34,004 nucleotides of DNA from Xenococcus sp. PCC 7305 (GCF_000332055.1 NZ_ALVZ01000162.1:1-34004), one strand, 5' to 3'. Positions 1 to 7,687 are shown, counted from the first letter of the stretch. The notes: generated by a model from the sequence alone, not told the origin. Numbers and translations: made by a program.

Positions 1-95
1 ATTAGTTCCGCTTATTGATAGCATAAATATTGATTTGTCAAATTATCTTTACATTTCTTAAAATTATTGTTACATTAGTTTACATAAAGAAAAAA
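1..95. repeat. Terminal direct repeat, left copy (circular-contig overlap)
   Basis: Bases 1-95 are identical to 33910-34004, the last bases of the window. An exact 95-bp identity at both ends is the normal sign of a circular molecule assembled as a line, so the two ends should be merged to a 33,909-bp circle. The repeated stretch contains the HLR1 promoter motif of the first gene. A true terminal repeat of a linear element cannot be excluded from sequence alone. Confidence 0.9.
69..86 (+). promoter_or_regulatory. HLR1-type RpaB binding site
   Basis: GTTACATT (69-76), two spacer bases, TTTACATA (79-86) fits the HLR1 consensus exactly: two (G/T)TTACA(T/A)(T/A) octamers separated by 2 bp. A further octamer TTTACATT lies at 48-55. 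HLR1 is the known target of the response regulator RpaB on cyanobacterial high-light genes, and the gene just downstream is Hlip-like, so the match is in the expected place. The site overlaps a likely -35 position; no convincing -10 was fixed. Confidence 0.75.
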
Positions 96-119
96 CTAAT
101 AAATAACAGAATATAAACC

Positions 120-290
120 ATGCAAACTATACAACTTGATAACGGAGCTCTTAATAACTACGCTGCTGAGCCCAAAATGTATCTAGCTGACTATCCCGCA
201 GTTTATGAGCAACGCCGCTATTTATCTCAAGGCGCGATCGCTGCACTAATTGTTGCCGCTACAATCTTGATTTCCTTTGCTGTGAGCTAG
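120..290 (+). CDS. psb34: Psb34-like (ssl1498 family) light-harvesting-like protein
   Basis: A 56-residue protein with N-terminal motif LNNYAAEP (residues 11-18) and a single C-terminal membrane helix of about 18 residues (GAIAALIVAATILISFAVS). This is the layout of Psb34, a small photosystem II assembly factor whose N-terminus resembles the chlorophyll-binding high-light-inducible proteins and which binds CP47 assembly complexes in the thylakoid membrane. It is preceded by a perfect HLR1 motif, supporting high-light or stress control by RpaB. Its coding on a plasmid is unusual, since a core copy is normally chromosomal; this is probably a paralogue. Family assignment is from motif recognition only. 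Confidence 0.75.
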   Translation: MQTIQLDNGALNNYAAEPKMYLADYPAVYEQRRYLSQGAIAALIVAATILISFAVS

Positions 291-355
291 ATGCTTGACT
301 AGCCAATTAGACAACATTACTTAAATAACTTTATATCGAGGTATAGGAGATAATA

Positions 356-553
356 ATGTTTGCACCTTTAGTAGTTTTGGTTCGTAGTAGTCTAGGTAAA
401 ACTAAGTTTAATAAGCTTCGTGGTAAGGCGATCGCCCTTCATTCTAAAGTCATTACCAATGTTTGCAATCGCATAGGCATCGAAAGAACGACTAGGCAAA
501 ACTTTATTAGAACTGCCCGCGACAACGGCAAAAGGTTAGGTCTACTCGCTTAA
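356..553 (+). CDS. Small basic conserved cyanobacterial protein
   Basis: 65 residues, strongly basic (many K and R), with a hydrophobic N-terminal patch MFAPLVVLVR and no cysteines or recognised catalytic motif. The start is well set by TAGGAGA at 344-350. It follows the Psb34-like gene by 65 bp and precedes a strong terminator, so the two are probably co-transcribed from the HLR1 promoter. The sequence style resembles a widespread family of small cyanobacterial proteins of unknown role; I cannot name a function. The terminator, clean ribosome site and HIP1 octamer inside the gene support it being real. Confidence 0.65.
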   Translation: MFAPLVVLVRSSLGKTKFNKLRGKAIALHSKVITNVCNRIGIERTTRQNFIRTARDNGKRLGLLA

Positions 554-599
554 AATATTTTTCTTTTTCTCCTCTCTTAAAATGGATTTCTCCTACTCG

Positions 600-638
600 A
601 CCTTGGTGTGAGCGCACCGAGGTTGTTTTGTTTTTTTT
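600..638 (+). terminator. Rho-independent terminator after the Psb34-like operon
   Basis: Stem ACCTTGGTG (600-608) pairs with CACCGAGGT (615-623) with one G-T wobble and a 6-base loop, followed by a T-rich run with eight consecutive T at 631-638. Confidence 0.85.
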
Positions 639-867
639 GGGGGGGATAGGGCGATCGCTTGGTTCAATCCTCAAAATACATCCCAAAAAGATGACTAAGA
701 AATATAAACTTCAATAATTAAATAGTTGATCTTGTAATAATCTTTAGGAAGTGAAAGCCTAAGCCTAATTTGTCTTAAGCAATCTCAAAAGTTTCGATTT
801 TTTCCGTCAAATAAGCCAAATAAATTCTTCTTTTAGTTAAGCGATAAAACATAGTGGTAAAAGGAAA

Positions 868-2193
868 ATGAAAAAGTTCGTCGCTATTTTTTGCATAATT
901 TTAACAGTTTTTATTTATATTGCTCCGTTACCTGCACTAGCTATTGATGTGCAGGTTGGTCAGCAAGTTAGATTAAAAGCAAGGAACGATTTAGGAGTGC
1001 CTTTACATGAACAATCTTTTTCCAGTTTGTTTGACCGAGTTGCGGATGGAACGGTAGCTGAAGTTCTGGATACAGCCAATGATAAAACTTGGTTAAATAT
1101 TAAGACTCCTGATAATAAGATTGGATGGATTGTTGAGCGTTATGTTGCTCAAGTCTTAGAGGGCTCACCAGTTCTCAATCCTCCTCCTGTTCTTCCTGGC
1201 GATGGTGGTAATGTCGCAGGCGATATTCCAACTAGAGTCTGGACTTCAGCGAATGCTTGTGATGCAGTAGTTAAAGGTGATGAGTTATTACCTCGCTCTG
1301 ATAGTAATACCCTGCGCTTAGCTAGTTGGAATATTCGTTGGTTCCCTGATGGTGTGCCAGGTTCTAATCCCAATTCTAATAATCTTAAAACCAATTTAGA
1401 TTGGTTGTCTTGTACGATTGCTTGGATGGATATTGATGCGCTAGCAATACAAGAGATTAAAACTACTAATAATGCTGAAAATGCTTGGGATAAAGTTACC
1501 CAAAAGTTAAACGAATATACTGGCGATGATTGGGGTGTTATTCTCAACAGTTGTGGTAGTTCGACTAGTCAACATGTAGGATTTTTGTACAATAAAGATA
1601 AGCTCAAAGCCAGTGGTAATAAGGAAGTTTGGCAATATAACGGAAGAGCTGATAATGCCAATAATGCTTGTAAAGACAATCTTCGTCCCGGCTATTTAGC
1701 TTATTTTGAAGCTGAGAATGGATTTGATTTTTATGCTGTTTCCGTTCACTCAGACTCCGGTCGAGAAAATAAGGACTTAACTACTCGTCAAACTGCTGTC
1801 GAAAGAATAGATGATGTAACGTCTGGATTAGCAGATATCGATAAAGATATCGTTATTTTAGGTGATTTTAATACGATGGGAATTGATGGTGGGATATCGG
1901 CAAAACAAGAAATCAAAGAACTAAAAGATAAAGTGGCAAATGAAACTCCTGGCTTTAACTTATTATCAGTGCAGCCAAGTTGTACTCATTATTTCAGGAA
2001 GAACCCCGGTTTATTAGATCATATTTTGGTTTCCCAAGACACGTCGGAATTGATAACTAGTAGTGCCTCGGTACAAGGATACTGCGCTATAAATCGCTGT
2101 AATTCTATCAGTGGTGCTCTTCCTCAAGCGGCTATTTCTCTGTCAGATCATTGTCCTATCCTGGTTGATTTTAATAACTTAGATCTCGATTAA
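868..2193 (+). CDS. Secreted SH3b-endonuclease/exonuclease/phosphatase family nuclease
   Basis: 441 residues. Residues 1-25 form a signal peptide (KK, long hydrophobic core, ALA cleavage site). Residues about 27-97 look like a bacterial SH3 domain, often used for cell-wall binding. A proline/glycine linker leads to a DNase-I-fold (EEP) domain from about 148: SWNIRW with Asn155, QEIK with Glu196, SVHSDSG with His294, GDFNTMG at 332-338, LDHI at 383-386 and SDHCP with His428. All catalytic-type positions are present, so it is predicted active, releasing nucleotides from extracellular DNA or RNA. AAAAGGAAA just upstream is a good ribosome site. The phosphatase gene lies 108 bp downstream. A truncated relative sits at 33709-33864. 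Phospholipid or phosphoester substrates remain possible for this superfamily. Confidence 0.8.
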   Translation: MKKFVAIFCIILTVFIYIAPLPALAIDVQVGQQVRLKARNDLGVPLHEQSFSSLFDRVADGTVAEVLDTANDKTWLNIKTPDNKIGWIVERYVAQVLEGSPVLNPPPVLPGDGGNVAGDIPTRVWTSANACDAVVKGDELLPRSDSNTLRLASWNIRWFPDGVPGSNPNSNNLKTNLDWLSCTIAWMDIDALAIQEIKTTNNAENAWDKVTQKLNEYTGDDWGVILNSCGSSTSQHVGFLYNKDKLKASGNKEVWQYNGRADNANNACKDNLRPGYLAYFEAENGFDFYAVSVHSDSGRENKDLTTRQTAVERIDDVTSGLADIDKDIVILGDFNTMGIDGGISAKQEIKELKDKVANETPGFNLLSVQPSCTHYFRKNPGLLDHILVSQDTSELITSSASVQGYCAINRCNSISGALPQAAISLSDHCPILVDFNNLDLD

Positions 2194-2301
2194 ATTGAGA
2201 ATATTTCCCGTAATGCAGTTTTTGTAGTTTCATCCTAAAAAAGATGGATGCGATTAAATAAAGAGGAAAATTAAAGTTGAAGAGAAAGAGGAATTAATAA
2301 T

Positions 2302-3591
2302 ATGGCCATTGCCGAGTGGTTTTGGAGCGGGGGAATAACAGATTCAACCGTTACGATTAAAGCCAAAATAAGTGAGCCGACTCAAGATGTACAGATAATT
2401 TATAGTCCTGATGTCAGCTTAGAAACTGGTGTTCAAAAAACACCAATTACGGAAGCGCGAGAAGAAGCTGGAAATATTGTCAGTTTTACTCTAGATGAGC
2501 TGCAAGCTGATACTAATTATTATTATCGAGTAGTAGTAGATGAACATCTTTCGGCAGATAAAGGACGCTTTAAAACTGTTCAAGTAAATAAGCCTTATAC
2601 GTTTAGTGTTGGTTGTAGTGGATGTGCTAGAGGTAGTCTCTTGGATGAAATCATTGCTCCTGAAAAAGCAAGAGTAAGTAATAACAAAATTTTTGATATT
2701 ATCCGTAATCAAACCAATCCAACACTTACTTTTTTTATCCATCTAGGCGATCTTCACTACCGTGATATCGATGATGGTGATATCAAGAAATATCGTAAAG
2801 CTTACCAAGATGTTTTTGCACAGAAACGACAATGTAAGCTCTATCAAAATTTGCCCATTGCATATGTTTGGGATGATCATGATTTTACTGGCAATAATTC
2901 CGATGGTAGAAATCCTGGTAAATATGCTGCTAGCAGAGCTTATCGCGAAGCAGTTCCTCATTATCCATTAATTGAATCTCTTGATGAAGAAGCTAAACTC
3001 GGTGGTATTTATCAATCGTTTATAATTGGCAGAGTTCGTTTTATCATCACTGATGGTCGTTTTCATCGCAAAATAGAGACAGTAACTGACTCCGACACTG
3101 GGGAACAAGCAGTGAGCATGTTGGGAACCAGACAAAGAGAATGGTTGTTGCAACAATTAAAAGAAGGCCATGATCTACAAGGCTGTACAGTATGGATCAA
3201 CTCAATGCCTTGGATTGATAAGGCGAAAGATGATGAAGACACCTGGGGAGGATTTGCTTCGGAGCGTAAAATCATTGCCGATTTTATCAAGGAACATACG
3301 ATTAATAAACTGGTAATGGTTTCAGGTGATGCTCATATGTTGGCTTTAGACGATGGACAAAATAATAGTTTTGCCAGTGGAGGAGGAGGAGAATTTCCTG
3401 TAATTCAAGCAGCTTCACTTGCTAGTTTTGGCTCAGAAAAAGGTGGCCCTTACCAATTTGGTCCCTTTCCCGGTGATGAACAGTGGGGAATTTTAACTTT
3501 TACTGATAGTGGGAATCAGATTTCCTTAAATGTTCAATTGAAGGAAGAAAGGAATGAAGTTAAAATTGAAAAAACTTTTTTATTTTCATAG
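2302..3591 (+). CDS. PhoD-like metallophosphatase
   Basis: 429 residues. An N-terminal beta-rich Fn3-like domain (about 1-95, ending in YYYRVVVD) precedes a PhoD-type metallophosphoesterase domain with metal-binding motifs HLGDLHYRD (147-155), WDDHDFTGNN (190-199) and SGDAHM (341-346). This is the alkaline phosphatase D layout, hydrolysing phosphate mono- or diesters with calcium/iron-type metal centres. No signal or Tat peptide is visible at the N-terminus, so location is uncertain. It follows the secreted nuclease, which suggests a shared role in recovering phosphate from nucleotides (inference). The start is supported by an AGAGG site upstream. The 3' end converges on parB with a 6-bp gap. 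Confidence 0.85.
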   Translation: MAIAEWFWSGGITDSTVTIKAKISEPTQDVQIIYSPDVSLETGVQKTPITEAREEAGNIVSFTLDELQADTNYYYRVVVDEHLSADKGRFKTVQVNKPYTFSVGCSGCARGSLLDEIIAPEKARVSNNKIFDIIRNQTNPTLTFFIHLGDLHYRDIDDGDIKKYRKAYQDVFAQKRQCKLYQNLPIAYVWDDHDFTGNNSDGRNPGKYAASRAYREAVPHYPLIESLDEEAKLGGIYQSFIIGRVRFIITDGRFHRKIETVTDSDTGEQAVSMLGTRQREWLLQQLKEGHDLQGCTVWINSMPWIDKAKDDEDTWGGFASERKIIADFIKEHTINKLVMVSGDAHMLALDDGQNNSFASGGGGEFPVIQAASLASFGSEKGGPYQFGPFPGDEQWGILTFTDSGNQISLNVQLKEERNEVKIEKTFLFS

Positions 3592-3597
3592 AATTTA

Positions 3598-4746
3598 CTA
3601 AGCATTTCTAATGGACTTTCTTACCCATAGCTTCCCTTGAATCTCCCACTCAAGTAATTTTTTCTTGAGAGCCGCGGGGGGCTGTTTTTTCTTCACCCTA
3701 CAATCACGAATAACGATACTACTTACTCCCAAGAGTTGACCTAACTCGCGATCGCTTAATCCAGACTCGGGCGCTTCAGAAGAAGATTCCGACTCAATCA
3801 ACTTTTCTAATTGTGACAACAAAGATGCCAATTTTTTTCTCTTTTTCGGATCTTGCCAGAGTTGTTTAGATTTATTTACTTGTTTATAAGTGGTGGCCAA
3901 ACGAGTCTTTAATTGCTCCTGTTGTTTGGCTGGCTTTAACTCTGTAATTAGTTCACGAATCTGACTTAATGACCAGGAATTAGCGATCGCGTTTTCGAGT
4001 AATTCGGTTCTGGCAGTTTCATCCTTAACAGTAGTGATCGCCTTAGCCTTGGTATAAGCAATCTTGCCTTGACGCAGAGCTTCCAGAATATCCTCTGGGA
4101 GATTTAGAAGAGGTAAACGATTACAAGTAAAGGAATACCAATTTTGCCCCAAGCTCTCAAATACTGATTGGATAGTCTTTTCAGATTCCGAGTCACAGTT
4201 AGGGATAACGTTATCCCTAACTTCAGATCCTGCTGCTTTATTTTTCTCGATCGCATTCTTCATTTGATAAAGTAACTGCCGAGGAGACTCTTGGCGATCA
4301 TCGAGATGCAGAGTCAATAGTCGTAAAACGCCTTCAGTTTCTTCCACAGGATTTAAATCATCTCTTTGCAGATTTTCGATCAAAGCTAGTTGAAGAGCCT
4401 GCTTATCATTAAGTTCTTTAATAATTACAGGAACTTCTTTCAATGATGCTGCCGTAGCTGCTCGAAAACGTCTTTCTCCAGCAACTAATTCATAATTTTT
4501 ATCCTTTAGCGGACGGACTAACAAGGGTTCTAAAATCCCATGTTCCTTAACTGATATGGTGAGCTGTTCTAGTTTGTCAGGGTCAAAATAACATCGAGGT
4601 TGTTGTTGGGAAATAATAATTTTTTCTAGCGGCAAAGTTGGCGTAACTGCACTTTTAACTTCTACTTGATCTTGATCTGTGAACAGAGCGACATTTTTTA
4701 GTTTAGTTCTTGAAGATGGTGGTTCAGTACGTTTTCTCGGACTCAT
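3598..4746 (-). CDS. parB: ParB/Spo0J-family partition protein
   Basis: 382 residues. The N-terminal ParB domain shows GERRFR (90-95), a CTP-binding-type motif, and ENLQRDDLNPVE (124-135), the classic ParB box. A helix-turn-helix central region follows, then a basic C-terminus. ParB loads on centromere (parS) DNA and works with ParA in plasmid segregation. The start codon overlaps the parA stop by one base (TAATG) and has GGAGG upstream, so the pair is translationally coupled. A 26-bp perfect palindrome lies inside this gene at 4197-4222 within a loop-like insertion (about residues 175-184), the likeliest parS. Confidence 0.9.
   Translation of the reverse strand: MSPRKRTEPPSSRTKLKNVALFTDQDQVEVKSAVTPTLPLEKIIISQQQPRCYFDPDKLEQLTISVKEHGILEPLLVRPLKDKNYELVAGERRFRAATAASLKEVPVIIKELNDKQALQLALIENLQRDDLNPVEETEGVLRLLTLHLDDRQESPRQLLYQMKNAIEKNKAAGSEVRDNVIPNCDSESEKTIQSVFESLGQNWYSFTCNRLPLLNLPEDILEALRQGKIAYTKAKAITTVKDETARTELLENAIANSWSLSQIRELITELKPAKQQEQLKTRLATTYKQVNKSKQLWQDPKKRKKLASLLSQLEKLIESESSSEAPESGLSDRELGQLLGVSSIVIRDCRVKKKQPPAALKKKLLEWEIQGKLWVRKSIRNA
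4197..4222. promoter_or_regulatory. 26-bp perfect palindrome, candidate parS centromere
   Basis: AGTTAGGGATAAC (4197-4209) is followed immediately by its exact reverse complement (4210-4222). A perfect 26-bp palindrome is very unlikely by chance in 34 kb (about 4^-13 per position). It sits within parB, a location known for parS in other bacteria. A half-site-like GGGATAAC is also seen near 33885. An alternative is a repeated intragenic palindromic element unrelated to partition. Confidence 0.55.
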
Positions 4747-5513
4747 TATAATTCCTCCATCGCGATCGCTAATTGGTCAAACAATTCTAGTGTCGGTTTA
4801 TGTTTATTGGGGCATAAAGCCAATGGTCTGCCAAATTCAGCAGCTTCGGCTACCGCAGTGGCCCTCGGCATGGGAGGAAAAATAGTTGCTACTTCACCTA
4901 GTTGTTCAGAGATTGATTCAAGGGTTCGATTATCTAAAGAATTACTAGTTTGATACATAGTGGGCAGAAATCCAGCTATTTTTAGTTGGGGATTGAGTCG
5001 TTTACGAATTCTCGCCAAAGTTTTTAGTAGAGAATCAGTACCTTTTAAAGCTTTGAATTGACATTGGATTGGCACAATAACATGGGTAGCCGCGACTAAA
5101 CTAATGTGGCTCAAAATACCTAAAGAGGGTGGACAATCAATCAAAATAAAATCATACTTATCTCGAACAGGTTCTAAAACTTGAGCGAGACGTAATTCTC
5201 TCAGTTCAGCAAAGATTAACTCTTGTTCTGCATTGGCTAGCTCGATATTCGCTGGCAGTAAATCCATGCTGTGGAGATTTTTGTGAATGGGAAGGGGCTT
5301 TTCTTCCTCATCTTTAGGTAATAAAGCATCATAAATAGTAGTCTCTAAATCTGACGGTTCTAATCCCATAAAGCTTGTCAGAGATGATTGAGGGTCGATA
5401 TCCACTAACAAAACACGATGCTGGCGTAGTGACAAATGATAGCCGAGGTTTTGAGTAGTAGTGCTCTTCGCTACACCTCCTGCTTGATTGAACAGGACTA
5501 TAATTTTGCTCAT
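4746..5513 (-). CDS. parA: ParA-family partition ATPase
   Basis: 255 residues. Deviant Walker A is AGGVAKST (11-18); the catalytic lysine Lys16 is present but the usual first signature lysine of KGGxxK is Ala11. LLVDIDPQSS supplies the A' aspartates and FILIDCPPSLG the Walker B region. The protein is a short type Ib-like ParA without an N-terminal DNA-binding domain, so autoregulation probably falls to another protein. It is the first gene of the parAB operon and is divergent from the gene at 5907. The start ATG at 5513 is followed at once by the MSKIIVLFNQ strand; the ribosome site is weak. Confidence 0.9.
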   Translation of the reverse strand: MSKIIVLFNQAGGVAKSTTTQNLGYHLSLRQHRVLLVDIDPQSSLTSFMGLEPSDLETTIYDALLPKDEEEKPLPIHKNLHSMDLLPANIELANAEQELIFAELRELRLAQVLEPVRDKYDFILIDCPPSLGILSHISLVAATHVIVPIQCQFKALKGTDSLLKTLARIRKRLNPQLKIAGFLPTMYQTSNSLDNRTLESISEQLGEVATIFPPMPRATAVAEAAEFGRPLALCPNKHKPTLELFDQLAIAMEEL

Positions 5514-5906
5514 TTATCACGGGAAGATTTTGATCCTCTCTAGGATAATCGCAACAAGCACTACAAATAGGTTTTATTTTGGCAAAAATTAATGATATCG
5601 GCGAAATGCGGCTAAATCCACACCAAGTAACTGATGAGTCTATCAGGTTTAATGCCAAAGTATGAATCATAAATTATCTAGTAATACTCAATCTTTCATG
5701 ATTAATTCAACTTTTACCGCTGAGTTCTTGCTAAGTGATGATTGAGAAAAAAGGCGATCGCATTACTAATAAATCAATCAGACTAAACGTAGAAGAAGAA
5801 AATTTTACCACCTATTCTGAGGTAGTGTCGGAATTCCGATCAAGGTCACAGACTTTTTTTTATAACCGTTTCAGAATATGTACTATGAAAAAAATTTTTT
5901 TATGAC
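5514..5906. promoter_or_regulatory. Divergent control region between parA and the wHTH gene
   Basis: 393 bp without a supported gene. It contains a 12-bp perfect palindrome TCGGAATTCCGA at 5828-5839; the half-sequence GAATTCCGA recurs at 5918-5926 just inside the downstream gene. Directly before that gene is an A-run/T-run dyad (about 5887-5901). These are reasonable operator candidates for the parAB operon or for the winged-helix gene; no clear -35/-10 pair was identified. Confidence 0.4.
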
Positions 5907-6509
5907 ATGACTAATCAGAATTCCGACTCTAACAACTCAATTCGACCTGAAGCCCTGCAAAGTGAATTATCAATAGGACGCGACACCTATTACTCTGACT
6001 TAAAGCATTTGAAAATCAAGGCAGACAAGGACACAGAGGGCAAAGCTTACTTAACTTTTGAGCAGGCAGAGCAAGTTAGGGCTTTACGTTCTTATGTTAG
6101 TGAAACTGGATCTAGAAAAGGATTTGTTTACGAAAAGGTAGAGCATGAAACTAATATTGTTAGTTCAATTATTAAAGCTGAAGAACAAACTATTGAAACT
6201 AGTGATAGTAGCGCTACAAATACGATTGTTCATTCAGAAGAAGATATCTATATAAGCGAAACTAGCCCCACAGATAATATCAATCCCGATAATTTAATTC
6301 GCACCGCCCAGGAATTAGCAGCTCGTAACATCGCCATTCCTTCACTCATTGCTGTGGAACTATCTAATAGCATTAGATTTGATGATCTTCCTGCTGACCT
6401 TCAAGAGAAAGTTAGAATCGCTCAGGATGCGGCTAATCCAAAAAAGCACCAACCCAAACTCATCGCTCAAACCTTACTCAAACAATTGAGGATGCAGAAA
6501 ATCTGTTAG
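5907..6509 (+). CDS. Winged-helix/MerR-like DNA-binding protein (frame-0 product of frameshift pair)
   Basis: 200 residues. Residues about 12-68 resemble a MerR/excisionase-type helix-turn-helix (ALQSELSIGRDTYYSDLKHL, then a basic strand and FEQAEQVRALRSY). Residues 75-130 are acidic and low in complexity. The last 20 codons read out of frame relative to a longer P-loop reading frame that overlaps at 6437-6509. The in-frame heptamer A_AAA_AAG at 6440-6446 suggests that part of the ribosomes shift by -1 and make a 468-residue fusion, while this ORF gives the short DNA-binding form. Its role is unknown; location next to parA suggests a maintenance or regulatory function (inference). Confidence 0.65.
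   Translation: MTNQNSDSNNSIRPEALQSELSIGRDTYYSDLKHLKIKADKDTEGKAYLTFEQAEQVRALRSYVSETGSRKGFVYEKVEHETNIVSSIIKAEEQTIETSDSSATNTIVHSEEDIYISETSPTDNINPDNLIRTAQELAARNIAIPSLIAVELSNSIRFDDLPADLQEKVRIAQDAANPKKHQPKLIAQTLLKQLRMQKIC
6440..6446 (+). other. A_AAA_AAG slippery heptamer (probable programmed -1 frameshift site)
   Basis: In the frame of the 5907 gene the codons read CCA AAA AAG, giving the strongest known bacterial -1 slippery heptamer, as in E. coli dnaX. The -1 frame has a TAA stop at 6434-6436, just before the heptamer, and is then open to 7312. A Shine-Dalgarno-like AGGA at 6424-6427 lies 12 nt upstream, close to the spacing of the dnaX stimulator. A weak hairpin CTCAA/TTGAG at 6477-6490 is probably too far downstream to help. 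Confidence 0.65.
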
Positions 6510-7312
6510 CGCCCATTAAACAGGGCAAGAAATTCATCAAAGTCTGTGAAGCTGTCAGAGCTGGCAATTCAGTAATCGTTCTGGGTGAAGCGGGAACGGG
6601 TAAGGGGATGTTTGCCAAGGCTTTGTTTAGTGAGATGTTGAGCGAATATAATTGCGCCATTGCCACGTACAAAGGCAGTTTGAAGAAATTCTTTCAGGCG
6701 ATCGCATTTAATCTCCAAATTCCAACTGAAGATGGCAATGATAAGCCCCTTACTGTTGATGCGCTCAAGGATGAGATTTTAGAGAACTCTGGTGAAGATA
6801 CCCTCTTAATTCTTCCTGAAGCTAAAAGACTCACAACTTCTATCAGATATTGGTTAGAGGATATGATGAGTGCTGGTGTAACTGTCGTCTGTTTGGCTGT
6901 TGTGAATCCTAAGAAAGAGATATTTCTCGAAATGCTGGAGATTGAACTGGATTTACCTTCAAACGCTCATATTCGCTCAATTATGGAAGCTGAAGCAGAG
7001 CGCCAAGGGCTAAATCTGACTAAATCTCAACTGGCAGAACTCCAACCATTGGCGGGAAGGAATCCGCTGTTGGCTCGCAAGGTGATTAGGAATGAGAAGT
7101 TAGGTATTAAACAAACTAGTCAACACACTCAATATCTTAATATCATGCCAATCTTTTTTGCTGTGATGGTCTTTTTCACAGTGCTTAGATTTGTGGGCAT
7201 GGGTACGAGGAACAAACCCCTCTATATCTTTGGTGGCGTAGCTGTAGCTGGATTAATGGCAGCGAAGCAGTTAGGTTCGATAAAGGGTGCTCAGAAGAGA
7301 TTAGGGCAGTAG
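6446..7312 (+). CDS. P-loop ATPase-like protein with C-terminal membrane helices (-1 frame partner)
   Basis: The reading frame is open from 6437 but has no ATG, GTG or TTG before ATG 6608, which lies just after the Walker A motif GEAGTGKG (6584-6607). Initiation at 6608 would give a 234-residue protein lacking its P-loop, so entry by -1 frameshift from the upstream gene is favoured, adding 288 residues to 180. After the P-loop come LLILPEAKRL in the Walker B position and a TniB/MuB-like ATPase core, then two hydrophobic segments (IMPIFFAVMVFFTVL and LYIFGGVAVAGLM). The P-loop lacks its final Ser/Thr and the Walker B Asp is Pro, so ATP hydrolysis is doubtful. A real frameshift mutation or assembly error is the alternative. 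Confidence 0.65.
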   Translation, partial: APTQTHRSNLTQTIEDAENLLAPIKQGKKFIKVCEAVRAGNSVIVLGEAGTGKGMFAKALFSEMLSEYNCAIATYKGSLKKFFQAIAFNLQIPTEDGNDKPLTVDALKDEILENSGEDTLLILPEAKRLTTSIRYWLEDMMSAGVTVVCLAVVNPKKEIFLEMLEIELDLPSNAHIRSIMEAEAERQGLNLTKSQLAELQPLAGRNPLLARKVIRNEKLGIKQTSQHTQYLNIMPIFFAVMVFFTVLRFVGMGTRNKPLYIFGGVAVAGLMAAKQLGSIKGAQKRLGQ

Positions 7313-7420
7313 TGAAGGCGATCTTTTGATCTTAGTAAGTATGAAAAATTTTATCTTTGTAACTTGACAAAATGACTAATGTATGGTTAGCAAAGCATGG
7401 TATCATGATAACAGAAAAAT

Positions 7421-7458
7421 AAGCTCAAATGCTTGCTCCAACAAGCACTGAGCTTTTT
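7421..7458 (+). terminator. Rho-independent terminator
   Basis: Nested stem: AAGCTCA (7421-7427) with TGAGCTT (7449-7455) and TGCTTG (7430-7435) with CAAGCA (7442-7447), ending in TTTTT. It closes the frameshift gene pair. A TTGACA at 7364-7369 upstream leaves open a short independent transcript ending here. Confidence 0.85.
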
Positions 7459-7502
7459 GTGTAATTAATTAAACCTTTACTTAAATAAGGAAAAATTAAA
7501 TA

Positions 7503-7670
7503 ATGATTGACCAGATGATTGAAATTGTTCAGCACAGTCCTTGGTCAATAACTGTCCCTGTTGCCATTCTACTAAGCATTGGCATGGGGCTGTTAGCGAT
7601 CGCCTTTTCAGAAACTGAATTTGAATTTAAATGGGATAAATTGAAGTTCAAGTTCAGAACGAAAAAGTAA
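7503..7670 (+). CDS. Small single-pass membrane protein
   Basis: 55 residues beginning MIDQMIEIV, with one membrane helix (about residues 16-36, TVPVAILLSIGMGLLAIAF) and a charged, lysine-rich C-terminal tail (FEFKWDKLKFKFRTKK). AGGA at 7488-7491 serves as ribosome site. It stands alone between two intrinsic terminators (7421-7458 and 7688-7712), which supports an independent real gene. No family was recognised. Confidence 0.6.
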   Translation: MIDQMIEIVQHSPWSITVPVAILLSIGMGLLAIAFSETEFEFKWDKLKFKFRTKK

Positions 7671-7687
7671 AAATCATATGAGTAACT

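Noticed and set aside
760-867. Pho box before the secreted nuclease
   Set aside because: Only one octamer resembling PyTTAAPyPy(T/A) was found on the minus strand near 838; tandem repeats needed for PhoB binding are missing.
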